From positions 6,730,169 through 6,794,168 of the forward strand of contig NC_087079.1 in assembly GCF_026151205.1 (NCBI RefSeq): a DNA stretch of 64,000 nucleotides, in the 5' to 3' direction. The translations under genes and the position numbers were made by a program. The notes under the pieces were generated by a model. It made no database searches, had not been told where the DNA came from, and worked only from the letters and a program-made list of their open reading frames with translations. The stretch is from Bolinopsis microptera (taxonomy: Eukaryota > Ctenophora > Tentaculata > Lobata > Bolinopsidae). Shown here in pieces: positions 42,054 through 53,989 of this stretch (positions within the stretch are counted from its first letter, which is position 1; each line of letters starts with the position of its first letter).

Positions 42054-42294
42054 ATTGACTTATAACTGCAATACCCTAAGTTGTATTGACATGAAAGTTT
42101 TTGTGCGTGATGCTGGGTTGATTATCTTTATGTTTCGAAAGAAAGACATCTCCAGGACATTGAAAGAAATGTCAACCTCCCATCTACCAGACCCCGCTAC
42201 TTCTGCCTACTGTCACCTGGCTTTGCACTTGAGTTCAATAAAATTCGTGAGTAGCGAGTTCACAGATTTGCGAGAATATCATCATATGGTCAGA

Positions 42295-43190
42295 CAGTCT
42301 CTCCTCTATTCAAGCTATACCCTCACCCTCAACGAGGAGTAGAACTACTAGAGACTGTTACGACACCCTCAATACACTCGGATCCACTAACACCTTAGAC
42401 ATCAGATGGATAGCAGCACACATCGGATTGTGGGGTAATGAAAAAGCAGACGAGCTGGCCAAAAATGGCACAACCAGTGAATCCACTTTGAATTGCCCAA
42501 TTCCACAATCTTACATCAAACGCCTGATCAACGACAAAGTCACCAAACTTAATCAAGAATCATGAATTACTGATGGTCCCAGACACACTAAACTGACACT
42601 TGGACACAAAAACATCATCAAAAATCTCAACACTACACTCAGTAACAACAGACAAAATTACAGAACTGCAGTGCACCTCATCACGGGACATTGTGGTCTC
42701 AACAAACACCTACACACCATTCGCAAATCAGACACTAGTGCTTGTCCTAAATGCGGCGACGAAGAGGAGACTGTCTCACACTTTCTCGGTCAGTGCCCGG
42801 CTATTGCCCAAATAAGAGTCGATATTTCCGGGACTACTACCTCTCTGTCAATGACATATTCGACAACCAACACATCTCCACTATTGTCAACTTTGCAAAC
42901 CACAATAAACGCTTAAGCTTAGTGGTGCCAGAGGAGTTGGACCAGACAGGTGTAACATAGCGACTACTTTAACGCCGTCTTATTTCGCCTCTCTCTTCCA
43001 CACTCAACCACCACTTAGTCTTAAGCGTTCATCTATGACACACCCCACAACACTTACCATCATCCTTGATTACACATCTTGATTCCACTGGCATCCTCCC
43101 ACAGGACTGCCATACCCCAGAGGTAGGCAAAGCATTCATATGCTTTCCTCTCGTGGGCCTACCGGGCCCAGCCTCTCTAAAAATAATTAT
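42295..43190 (+). mobile_element. RNase H-type LINE, 3' fragment
   Basis: The frame reads DIRWIAAHIGLWGNEKADEL (end of a type I RNase H domain) followed by a zinc knuckle CPKCGDEEETVSHFLGQCP. That combination marks the C-terminus of I/Jockey-group LINEs. A TGA near 42562 stands where a Trp codon is expected, and the frame closes near 42916. The 3' UTR (CTCTCGTGGGCCTACC, CTCTCTAAAAATAA) matches the relic at 11,085-11,180. Everything upstream of RNase H is missing. Confidence 0.8.
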
Positions 43191-43417
43191 ACGCCTTTTA
43201 TGAGATGATCATACCACGCGCTATAGGCAACCACAAACCAATACATCGCGGTGAATCGCTATCTCGTGACCGATCAAAGAAAATTCTCTGTAAATGGCGC
43301 GCCCCTGGTAAAATAGGAAAATGCCGTGTTAAGGAACAAATAGGCAAGCGACCACTCATTCTGTAGTCTAATTATATTTAGACCTTCACCAAATTACTTG
43401 AAGATCAACCTGTATGT

Positions 43418-43972
43418 GCTTTCTCCTACGAGAAGAGCACACCCCACGTGCTTTCTCCTACGAGAAGAGCACACCCCCATGCTTTCTCCTACGAGAAGAG
43501 CACACCCCACATGCTTTCTCCTACGAGAAGAGCACACCCCACATGATGCTTTCTCCTACGAGAAGAGCACACCCCACATGATGCTTTCTCCTACGAGAAG
43601 AGCACACCCCACATGTTCTCTCCTACGAGAAGAGCACACCCACATGCTTTCTCCTACGAGAAGAGCACACCCACATGCTTTCTCCTACGAGAAGAGCACA
43701 CCCACATGCTTTCTCCTACGAGAAGAGCACACCCCACATGCTTTCTCCTACGAGAAGAGCACACCCCACATGCTTTCTCCTACGAGAAGAGCACACCCCA
43801 CATGATGCTTTCCCCTACGAGAAGAGCACACCCCACATGATGCTTTCTCCTACGAGAAGAGCACACCCCACATGATGCTTTCTCCTACGAAAAGAGCACA
43901 CCCCACATGCTTTCTCCTACGAGAAGAGCACACCCACATGCTTTCTCCTACGAGAAGAGCACACCCACATGT
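43418..43972 (+). repeat. Minisatellite, 31-35-bp unit, 17 copies
   Basis: Units of GCTTTCTCCTACGAGAAGAG plus CACACCCCACAT, with optional ATG insertions that change the length. The core TTCTC-CTAC-GAGAA is a hairpin. Long frames across the array come from the repeat and are not genes. Confidence 0.95.
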
Positions 43973-44430
43973 TCTGGCAAGCATTCCTTTATAGGAGGAT
44001 TCTAATGAAAGACTCTTATATTAGACTTATTCTTCTCAAAATAGCTCAAAATAGCTGTCCGCTATTCTGTACTTCGGTTGACTCTCAATTTCGTCACAAA
44101 ACAAATTATAACTCTATTTGCTCCTTGTTGGCAAAACAACTAGTTTATTGACATAGGTATGATGATAAGGTAACATTATCAATTATATTCTAATCGAGGT
44201 ATGATTCTGCAATGAATGTGTCTGTCCAAATATTATGCTTTATATCTAGGTCATCTGAGAAGCTAGAACTCTTATCCGATTCAATTCAAACTATCATAAA
44301 AATGCGGAAATAAACCTTCATTCGAAAAACATTAACTTTCATATTCTTTAATTTGATATACTCCTCGAATGAGAGGTGATAGTAAGTCATACCAGAAAGA
44401 ATTACCTCAATCAGGCACTCAGTGTCTGAG
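43973..44430. other. Intergenic, no recognised feature
   Basis: AT-rich; nothing supported. If 44431-44591 is a terminal exon, its upstream intron lies here. Confidence 0.35.
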
Positions 44431-44591
44431 CTATAAAGGCTAATGTATGTTACATCTATTCCGGACGAACCTCCTGTTACTGGATATTGTTGCCAGAACG
44501 GGAATTCGTCATTGAACTGGAGCGCAGAAAAGACAGCAACTTCGCTGCACGGGTGGTCAGCCGTTCTGATGACCCGATAGAGGATCTATGA
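44431..44591 (+). CDS. Candidate terminal exon of an unknown gene
   Basis: After an acceptor-like TGTCTGAG the frame gives 52 residues (NVCYIYSGRTSCYWILLP, EREFVIELERRKDSNFAARV, VSRSDDPIEDL) and ends in TGA. The charge pattern and the absence of low complexity look like real protein. No upstream exon was found and I do not recognise the family. A fragment of a decayed element is an alternative. Confidence 0.35.
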
Positions 44592-44933
44592 AGCAACCCC
44601 AAGTAACCCCATGTAAGTAAACTTACTTTTGGCCTCCGCCCCCTCTCCCCTGTATAATGTATACCTAGTGTATACATCAGTCATGATTTGACAGTGACTT
44701 AATAATAAATAAAGACACGAAATATACCAGAGGTCAAAAGTTAATCGATTTTAAAAACATAAAGGACAAATATAATAACATTTAGAAAGAATTTATTTTT
44801 CTAGAAAAATAATATTATAAGTTCAGTCATTTTAATTAGGTAAGACTGCCCTTCAATTTTTATGTTATCGTATATTATGAACATTTAACTTTATCATATT
44901 GACAACGTTTAAAGCGCCAATATCAGCTACAAA

Positions 44934-45085
44934 AGTATCTTAACACTTAATACGTGACATCTAGGGAGCTACTGAGCTAGGGCTAGTATATAATATAATC
45001 TGAGCGGAAGTATCTTAACACTTAATACGTGACAACTAGGGAGCTACTGAGCTAGGGCTAGTATATAATATAATCTGAGCGGAAG
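44934..45085 (+). repeat. 75-bp tandem duplication
   Basis: Two near-identical copies containing GTATCTTAACACTTAATACG and CTACTGAGCTAGGGCTAGTA. Confidence 0.9.
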
Positions 45086-45829
45086 TCCACACTTTAAAGG
45101 GACTTATAAGAGTAAAATGCACAAATTTCTGAATCTCCAAATCACACATTTTGTAGTTGATCAAGATAAAGTATTGGGGCTAATCTCCAGAGAATTACTG
45201 ATGAGGGCAATAAAGATCACCTAGTTCCAAATTCAGATCTTAATTAATTAATTAATTAATTAATAAATACAATAGACTGAGTCCTAGTATGTAAGTAACA
45301 ACACACACCTGCAAAACATAGTCTACTTTCCAGTAAAACATTAAACAATACACCATGATTACAAATAACTTTAAAAGAGTTACAATATTATAAAGTTTGG
45401 AGAGGAGAGAACCATTTGTTTGTTTGATAAAGCCCACGCAATAAAATAAATTCAAGTAGTGGGCGAACAATGAACACACTTGTCTCCTCTGCTGCTACAT
45501 TATCCAAATACCTCACCTTACCTTTAAGGTTATATATATTAAATAAAGCAAATATTGCTCGCTGGAGACCGCGGTCCTGGCAAGGGGAAAGCTGTGCGCT
45601 GCTGGCTGATTTGCGTTTTAGTTTCGGTTGTTTCGGTTCCGTCTGTTTCTCCGGCCTCTCTTCCTGTGGTAGTCTGTAAACCCGCTAGTTTTTGGAAATT
45701 TGACAAATAAAAGTTTTTTTTTCTTTATAGTTTATAATAATCAAATGGATATGATAGATGATAAACTATAATCGTCATGTACTAAGAACTGAGCGATCAG
45801 TTCTTTACTCTGTAACAGAGAAATCAGCG
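45086..45829. other. Intergenic with a TTAA microsatellite
   Basis: (TTAA)n at 45239-45263. A GC-richer stretch at 45,560-45,680 could be exonic on the minus strand (RTAFPLPGPRSPASN) but has no supporting junctions. Confidence 0.35.
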
Positions 45830-45837
45830 GTTAAGGT

Positions 45838-45970
45838 GTAGTCACAGTAACGGTAAAAGTTGTAGTCACAGTCACGGTAAAAGTTATAGTCACAGTCACG
45901 GCAAAAGTTGTAGTCACAGTCACGGTTAAGGTGTAATCACAGTAACGGTAAAAGTTATAATCACAGTCAA
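45838..45970 (+). repeat. 24-bp tandem repeat, about five copies
   Basis: Unit GTAGTCACAGT(A/C)ACGGTAAAAGTT with small changes. It lies about 110 bases 3' of the stop of the minus-strand gene at 46082. Confidence 0.85.
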
Positions 45971-46081
45971 AGTCACAATTTCAAAGCACACATAGGTCAA
46001 AGTGTCGCAAGATAGTCTTAGGACACGTTGACAGCAATACCTAAAGTAAGACCTCCAAAATGATAGTCAGTCAGAAATAAG

Positions 46082-49000
46082 TCATAGAGTTTTGTCATTG
46101 TGAGTTACTTTTACAGAGGTTGTCTCGTCATCTTCCTTCACTAGGAGTAGGGGTCGTTAGAACAAGAAGGTTAGACTGTCCGACTTTAAACCTACACAAA
46201 CTAAAAACAATACCATAGTAACACTACTAGTTACCATAGTTAGTATGTACAAACAATCAAACACAGGTCCAGGAATATCCACTGTAGCTTAGGAGGACAT
46301 TGCAAGGTATACATCAACATGTAAGTCCCTATCAATTTTTGATTTCTCACAATTGCTTAAGCTTGCTGTAATTAAGGGCCCTGAAGAGAAAAATTTCGAA
46401 ATCAATATTTTAGTTGTTTTTGATAGAAAAGAGTAATTTCTATTAGTTACTTTTGGTCCTATCAATTTTTTTTGTTCCTAGCCGAATTTATCGTCGATCA
46501 AAGGTCAGCCCTTTTTTATAAGATTTTGAAAATCTTGGACCTCAGCCGTAAATAATGTCAATTTCAGACTACAATATATTTAATGTTTGGAAAGGGTGGC
46601 ATTTTTTGAGAAGATGCTTAACTATTAACCATATTTATTAAAAAAATCAATTCAACTATATTTCTGACAAAATGTAGTTAAAAATAACCGTGAAGTTTAA
46701 TTTGGTCAAAAACTATTGAAGCGTAAGATAGTCACAGTCACACTTTATGCGGTACAGCCTTTAACACATGATAGCATTTAAACAGGACTGAATATTTATC
46801 ATCGACAGCTCACAAATCTGATAAAACCCCCTTTGCTTGAACAAAGAAGATTCCATGTGACCATTCAGGCAACTCCCCAAGTACTATGACCGCCTAACTA
46901 GGGCCCAACCAACTTCAAGAAGGAAAGAAATAATTGATAAATTGCGCGGCGTGCCCAGATTTGGCGACGTGCCCAGATTTGAATCACAGATCATGTGACC
47001 ACTAACATTTCTCAGAGGGAGCAGCTTTGTTGAATTCGCCCGAATAATGTGCTCTCCGTTTCTTCTCAAACGCTGATAACTTCTCTGAAATAGTGTGCGG
47101 TAACACCAAACCAACGAGAGGTTTTAAGTATGTATACTGGGGAGTGTGGGGACACAAACCATTTAACATTTCCTAACTATTCCTAGTTATCGTACTCTCG
47201 TAAAGTAAGTACGATAAAACACGGGATTCTCTCACCTGGGTCTTTATCGACTGTTACTTCAGATGATATGCTGACCCTTCTTCTTTGTTTTGGTTCTTTT
47301 ATTTCCAATCTACTGCTACCACCACTGTGGAATAGCATTTTGTGATGGGGTATTCATAGAGATTCCGCCACAGTGACCGGTTCCCATAGAGATGTACAGA
47401 ATGGTCAAGTATACAAGTTTTCCATTGGAGGAAACGTCGATATGATTTTAAGAATTTCTTAAATGAAAGGGTTACTGTTAGTTCTGATCAAATGGAAGCA
47501 GCAACAGTACACTACCTCAAATCAACGGGATTTTCTTCTGTTTCCATCTTTTCAACTTCTTCAACGCCCTATAGTAACGTTATCTATCCGTTATTTAACA
47601 AATGAAAGTTACAAAATAACGTTCATTAACAGAATAATTCAAAATTAAAAACTTCAAGACTATTGCGCAGCTGTATTCGTCTAAAGAATTAAACACTACA
47701 GAGTGCTTGAATCGAAGTACAATTAAGGACTAACGATTCAAGTAACCAAATTTAAATTTTCTAGTCTTCGCGTTTCATTTGTCAACATTTTTATACAATT
47801 TTTCACAGGGAAACCTGGCAAGTGGTTAATTTCAAGTAAAGTAAGGTTGAATTTAAATCACTCTCACGATACTATTTCTTACTATCGGAATTAGTTATGA
47901 AACACGAATAACTAATAAATCAAAGAAAAAAGAAAACTGAGAAGAAAAAATAAAGGGGAAACTGAAAGGGCACACGAAAGGGGGTGGGGGGTACATACGT
48001 TTTCCTCGTCGTCATCGGAGTCGTCTAGAAGTCCCGCTGCGCGCGCCTCCTTCATTGCTTGGAACTCGTTGTAGTGAACTGAGCGCTTGTCCTTGAAATC
48101 CTCTGAAGCGGGAGACAGGATTTTTATATGGTTTAAATCATGTATATTGTTATGAATTTATTTATTTATTAAGAGAAAGAAGGATTTAATATATTGTAAT
48201 CTGGAGAATTTAATTTAGAGTAGAACTAGAGTTGCACATCAACCGCATTGTCGCAAGATAGATGCTTCTAGTTTGAAGTCTCATTGAAGTTGATAAGGTC
48301 TCATGCATCTCTGCACTCAACATGTGTAGTCTACATTACACGTTAGTAGAAATGAGTTAAGTTGTTCTGTAGAATCGATTTTACACGGATAAAACGGATA
48401 AACTATGGTTACTGGTACTGGTACTGGTACTGGTACTGGTACTGGCACTGGTACTGGTACTGACACTGGTACTGGCACTGGCACTGGTACTTGTACTGGT
48501 ACTGGTACTGGTACTGGTACTGGTACTGGTACTGGTACTGGTACTGGTACTGGTACTGGCACTTACTGTTGGCTTTGCTTTCTTCTAAAGACATTTTTTC
48601 CGCTTGTTCTTCAAACTTGAGTTGCCGTGAGGACCAGTCTATATTATTCAACCTGGAAGCAAGAGTTATTTATAGACACTACTAACAAGAGTAGTGTACC
48701 ATTATAGACACTACTAACAAGAGTAGTGTACCATTATAGACACTACTAACAAGAGTAGTGTACCATTATAGACACTACTAACAAGAGTAGTGTACCATTA
48801 TAGACACTACTAACAAGAGTAGTGTACCATTATAGACACTACTAACAAGAGTAGTGTACCATTATTATAGACACTACTAACAAGAGTAGTGTACCATTAT
48901 AGACACTACTAACAAGAGTAGTGTACCATTTCGCTTGACGGTGTTAACATGACGCGGACGGTAGCTTAAAACTGTAAACTGCACAACTAAAGGTTGTCAA

Positions 49001-49283
49001 CTCACATTACCATAGTTACACTACTAGTTACCATAGTTACACTACTAGTTACCATAGTTACACTACTAGTTACCATAGTTACACTACTAGTTACCATAGT
49101 TAAACTACTAGTTACCATAGTTACACTACTAGTTACCATAGTTACACTACTAGTTACCATAGTTACACTACTAGTTACCATAGTAAACTTACGTTGATTG
49201 CAGCTGGTCAGTGTCTAGTTTAGCTTGTTTGGGTGGACTCCAAGGTTCGTCAGCTAGATTGTCAGGTAGCTCATCGTCACTAC
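46082..49283 (-). CDS. Protein phosphatase inhibitor 2-like gene, seven exons, 5' end missing
   Basis: Exons 49193-49283, 48567-48652, 47999-48102, 47516-47568, 47236-47324, 47007-47084 and 46082-46140 have GT-AG borders and agree in phase at all six junctions, giving 185 residues to a TGA. The third exon holds FKDKRSVHYNEFQAMKEARA followed by LLDDSDDDEEN, which fits the KRKLHYNE..N.KLAR..I plus acidic stretch of PPP1R2 (inhibitor 2), the helix that covers the PP1 active site. A second such motif, FEKKRRAHYSGEFNKAAP, lies in exon six. RRRVSIS in exon five is a possible PKA site. The N-terminal exons with the SILK/RVxF-like parts were not found; exon 49193 starts in phase 1, so more lie upstream. 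Likely a cytosolic or nuclear disordered regulator of PP1. Confidence 0.62.
48404..48561 (+). repeat. (GGTACT)n microsatellite in an intron
   Basis: About 26 hexamers with a few C substitutions. It ends a few bases from the splice donor at 48566. Confidence 0.95.
48672..48930 (+). repeat. 32-bp minisatellite, eight copies, hairpin unit
   Basis: Unit ACACTACTAACAAGAGTAGT + GTACCATTATAG. ACACTACT and AGTAGTGT are complementary arms around AACAAG, so each copy can form a stem. It fills part of the intron between exons 48567-48652 and 49193-49283. There are no unique spacers. Confidence 0.95.
49005..49187 (+). repeat. 21-bp tandem repeat, about nine copies
   Basis: Unit ACCATAGTTACACTACTAGT plus T. 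It ends about six bases from the donor of exon 49193-49283. Single copies of the word occur near 46,225 and 60,717. Confidence 0.95.
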
Positions 49284-49288
49284 CTATG

Positions 49289-49454
<166 letters not shown>

Positions 49455-50202
49455 TGTTCAGATATCTGCGACAGAATCAACATCATAGCTAATAAGCCGA
49501 ACTAAAAAATTTCTAGTCAGAGGCAAACATTAAATCGAACAGCATTATAGATAGATCGCATTAATGAAGGTGACATTTATCTATAATGAAATTTGGTCGC
49601 ATTAAATCACAATTAAAATCTTATACCGTTAACTAACTCCCCCTCTCACTCTCTCTCTCTCTTTCTAATTTATATCGGTACGTTTAATTATAAATTACTT
49701 CGACGAACGAGCTGTAATATTTAAAACTTCCATTCAACAAAGGAACCGTACTTTACTGTATCTGCCATTTCTCATTTTATATAATTCTATGCAACTATCC
49801 AATGATAATGATATATTATGTATAAAGGTATAAGGGATTATATCGTGGAATACAGATTTCAGGATGGTTTATAGAATGAATAAGGAAATTACGAACAGCA
49901 ACAAGAATAATCTAATAACCTTTATCTCCACTACCACTACACAGTTCACGGTGATCAAATTGCATCGAGAATCGAGATACATCAAAATGCAGTCAAGAAA
50001 AAAGCGATGGTGGAAAGTTAAGCACGATTCCAGGCTAGTAAATGAAAGTTAAGCACGATTCCAGGCTAGTAAATGACAGTTGAATTTCACTGCAATGTGA
50101 TTCGGTGGAATGTCACAGCGGAGTAACGGGGCTGTGTTGGGTTTTCTGTCGAAAGTAAAACAATCGTTATTCATTTCTGAAATTTCTCTCTCTCTGAAAA
50201 TT

Positions 50203-50256
<54 letters not shown>

Positions 50257-50915
50257 CCTCTCTCTCTCTCCCGGAAAACAGAAACTGAGAAACAACTCCA
50301 CAGAAAATGGTTACTGAAACACAGAGAAGTAACCAAACAAGTGTAACACAACACGAGCAAAACCCATCACTGTGTGTACGATTTGTAAGAAGTGACGTGG
50401 TACTGATGTCCACGTGACATGGCAACCACCTGAATATACCACGTGGTCAGACAATGGCGTCTTGAACCAATGGGATCATCCAGACGAAGCAGATTTAAAA
50501 ACGGAGCTCGATCTTCAATTAGAGATAATAAAGTGGAGGATATGACTGGACCGGTGGCTGAGCCATCATAATTACTCATAATCATGAGACATATGACACA
50601 CGTGACAGCCATTAACCAATCAGCTTTCAGCATTGACCAATTAAAACCTAAAGTCACTGTCACGTGTCAAAACAAATATGGTTCACCTCCCCACCAGTGG
50701 CCCGCTCTATAACTGGCTGTGTATATAACATTAACTGGCAATATAATACTGAGCATACAAGCTGGAACAGCCGGTCAGATGTAACAACTTAACAAGCCTT
50801 TGTACTATCGTGTGTCACGTGATCAGAGAATCTGGATATAATTGTGTAAAACTATGCTATTATATTCAAATACCATGTTAGACATATGGGGAATATGTTA
50901 CAATATTAAAATCTG
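49455..50915. other. Intron or intergenic sequence with a TC microsatellite
   Basis: (TC)n at about 50186-50270. A 98-codon minus-strand frame at 50367-50663 is without known domain. Missing 5' exons of the inhibitor-like gene should lie here or further right; none was supported. Confidence 0.4.
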
Positions 50916-50981
50916 TGACTTACACTGTACATTACAGTACATCACAGTACACTACAGTACATGACAGTACATGACAGTATG
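50916..50981 (+). repeat. Decamer satellite ACAGTACATN, left part
   Basis: Six copies of the same decamer as 52587-53270. The array is divided by the element at 50982. Confidence 0.9.
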
Positions 50982-52586
50982 CAGGGCAATTCCACGGTAA
51001 GGTTCCACTTGGTGAAAATGAAAAATGTTAAGATAGGCACCTAATTTTGGTTAAAATATGTTCATTAGACTCTTAACCTTACAGGTCAACAAAAGTTTTT
51101 TGTTTCATATTGCATTAACTTTTGATTTTTCTCATTCAAAGGAACACCACTCGGAAATGAAAAAAATCATTCAAATTTTCAAAGGGCCATAGTTTGGGTA
51201 TGCAGCAATATTTCTCTATGAAATTCCATACACTTAAGCATAGGCATAAGAATGAGAGCCATGCAAAGTTTCAAAACCGTTACTCAAATACTTTTTCTAA
51301 AAAATTTCCACAAAGATGGTGTCGCGTCTGTCACAAAATTAAGCAAAAAAGTTTTTTCAGAGCCACATAGTGCTATTTATATTCAAAAAACCACTGTAAC
51401 CTATCTCTTCTGAAGGTAAGGGAGTACCGTAGAAATTATCAGGTTTGTGTCTTTTAAGAAAAAAATTTTGGAAGGGGGGTCCCAACTTGTCGCGTCCGTC
51501 ACATTTTTTTGAAAATGCTCCAAAAAATCTTTTAACAGACTTTAAATGCATTTTTGTTAAAGCTGAGACCGTTCTTAACAAAACGATGTTGTCAAATCGA
51601 AAATTGGACAGAAAATGACTGAGTTATGTATAATTTTGTATATGCCCATATATGGGCGTACGGCTCACTTTTAGCCATTTTTATCCATATTTCCATTATT
51701 TTGACTAAAACCAAGACAAATTGAAGTCAAATAAGGTTTGGCTATGTTGACTAGACTATCAAATAACATCATATACAATTCAATAATTAAATTTACTGAG
51801 TTTTGCCATTTTATTTGCCTTAACCTTTTTCAGGGGTAAAAAGCACAAAAAATGGACTTAACCCTATTTTCGCATATTTTTGAAGTAAAAATTCAGTATC
51901 TTCCACATTTTAAACACTAAAGTAATGAAACTTTTGGGAGATGGTCTCAACAGTGTGATGTGTTGAACAGAGATAAATGTTTTACCAGAGTTATAAATTT
52001 GTTCAAGTAGAGAAATAATTGCTGCCCCTAGATTGATACCCTAGCGTATGCCCAAAATGGACGATTTTGGCTATTGCAGACCTCGTGGAAGTACTAGCGG
52101 CCTAAAAATTGGCATAAATATAGAATGAAGGTCACTGAACAAGATAAAAGTGTCAAATAGAAGATTTGGAGAAATTGAAAAAAAACGTGTGTCCGTCACA
52201 GTCACGTCTGTCACAATTTGAAAATGGCGCCACGCAAACAAAAACTGAGCATTCTCCAAAAAAATGGTATCTCAGAAATCCCTAAACCTTTTTCTATCAC
52301 TGCATGTCCAAATTAGAGATAATAGATAACGTTTTGAGATAGATTTGGGTACCTTCTGAGTAGACACCCAAAAAAAGTGTCATATTTAAGTCGCGTCCGT
52401 CACAGGGGTGCTATCTCAGAAAGTAATAATGGTAGGGGTCTGAAATTTTCACACAACCTATAGAAAGGTTAAATGTGGACTAATAAATAGTTTAAGCTGA
52501 TATAGAAGCAACATCCTGAGCACAACATTCGTTTGAACTTTAAAAAATGGCATAATCGTGGTGTCCGTCACGGTGGAATTGCCCTA
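50982..52586. mobile_element. hAT-like non-coding element inside a satellite
   Basis: Ends AGGGCAATTCCAC and GTGGAATTGCCCT are inverted repeats. The array of ACAGTACAT decamers resumes directly at the right end. Octamers ACAGTATG (left) and ACAGTACA (right) match at six of eight positions; in a satellite that is weak proof of a target duplication. The 1.6-kb interior has no long ORF. The word (C/T)GTCAC in a TCGCGTCCGTCACA context recurs at about 51321, 51488, 52185, 52195, 52392 and in the right end. Confidence 0.7.
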
Positions 52587-53270
52587 CAGTACAGTTCATA
52601 ACAGTACATTACAGTACACCACAGTACGCTACAGTACATCACAGTACATTACAGTACATCACAGTACACTACAGTACACAACAGTACATTACAGTACACA
52701 CTAGTACATTACAGTACATCACAGTAAATTACAGTACATCACAGTACAGTACATCACAGTACATTACAGTACATTACAGTACATCACAGTACAGTACATC
52801 ACAGTACATTACAGTACATTACAGTACATTACAGTACATCACAGTACACCACAGTACGCTACAGTACATCACAGTACATTACAGTACATAACAGTACATT
52901 ACAGTACATTACAGTACACAATAGTACATTACAGTACATCATAGTGCATCACAGTACACTACAGTACATTACAGTACATTACAGTACATCACAGTACACA
53001 ACAGTACATCACAGTACATTACAGTACATTACAGTACATTACAGTACATTACAGTACATTACAGTACATTACAGTACATCACAGTACATTACAGTACATC
53101 ACAGTACATTACAGTACATTACAGTACATCACAGTACATTACAGTACATTACAGTACATTACAGTACATTACAGTACATTACAGTACATTACAGTACATT
53201 ACAGTACATTACAGTACATTACAGTACATTACAGTACATTACAGTACATTACAGTACATTACAGTACAAC
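52587..53270 (+). repeat. Decamer satellite ACAGTACATT/C, main part
   Basis: About 68 decamers. Positions 9-10 vary (TT, TC, CA, CC) in the left half and become uniform ACAGTACATT toward the right. Reading frames through it are repeat artefacts. Confidence 0.97.
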
Positions 53271-53989
53271 AGCACTATTACACGACGTAATACTCATTAA
53301 CCTTCATTATATCACTCTATATCACTATAATATTATGTCGTAATTGGTTTCCTCCTCCTCCTGAAGCTTGAGGACGAATAGCCGCTGGGTTACACACACA
53401 CACACACAAAGCGATTATTAGTTGAATAATGTATGTAGCATTGTTAGATAAGTTATATATACCTCCTATAGCTACGTAGGGTTGTTATTTAGGCTGCTGT
53501 CTCTGAGTCTCTGCAGTATTGTTAAGTTGTTATTTAGGCTGATGTCTCTGAGTCTCTGCAGTATTGTTATTTTGTTCGCTCTCACATCACACTTAACACA
53601 CAGTTTTCTTTTAAATCCGTCTAATACTTCAGAAAAAACGTGATATTAACTAATAACATAGTGGATCACTTACAGGGGGGGGGGGGCTTGATATTAACTA
53701 ATAACATAGTGGATCACTAACAGGGGGCATGATCCCCCACTCTAACAGTCCCCTCATTATATTATGCATTATATTATTATACATAATTATTGTGCGGTTT
53801 CTTAGCTTTAAACATAGCACTGTAGAAAGAAAATACTACAATATAATCAAGGTACGATGTTGGATACCTGAGTTCTATATCTTTCGATAGCAACTCCATC
53901 TATGTATCTGCTTAGCTTCCATCACTGATCCTGGTACTTGAGATTCCAGGTGTGGCTTTAAACAATGTTTTAAGGGCCCAACACTCAGC
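53271..53989. other. Spacer with local duplications
   Basis: GTTGTTATTTAGGCTG plus CTGTCTCTGAGTCTCTGCAG occurs twice (53,480-53,570), and TGATATTAACTAATAACATA twice (53,640-53,720) with a G run between. The last part is 3' UTR of the minus-strand LINE. Confidence 0.6.

Noticed and set aside
43398-43875. Overlapping long frames rich in RRAHPT / REEHTP
   Set aside because: They follow the 31-35-bp minisatellite in different phases; no gene context.
48672-48930. Possible CRISPR array
   Set aside because: The 32-bp units are directly adjacent, without unique spacers, in an intron of an animal gene.
50049-50425. Frames of Arg-Glu or Leu-Ser repeats
   Set aside because: They are (TC)n microsatellite translations.
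52944-53300. 118-codon frame of TVHYSTLQYI type
   Set aside because: It is a translation of the ACAGTACATT decamer satellite.
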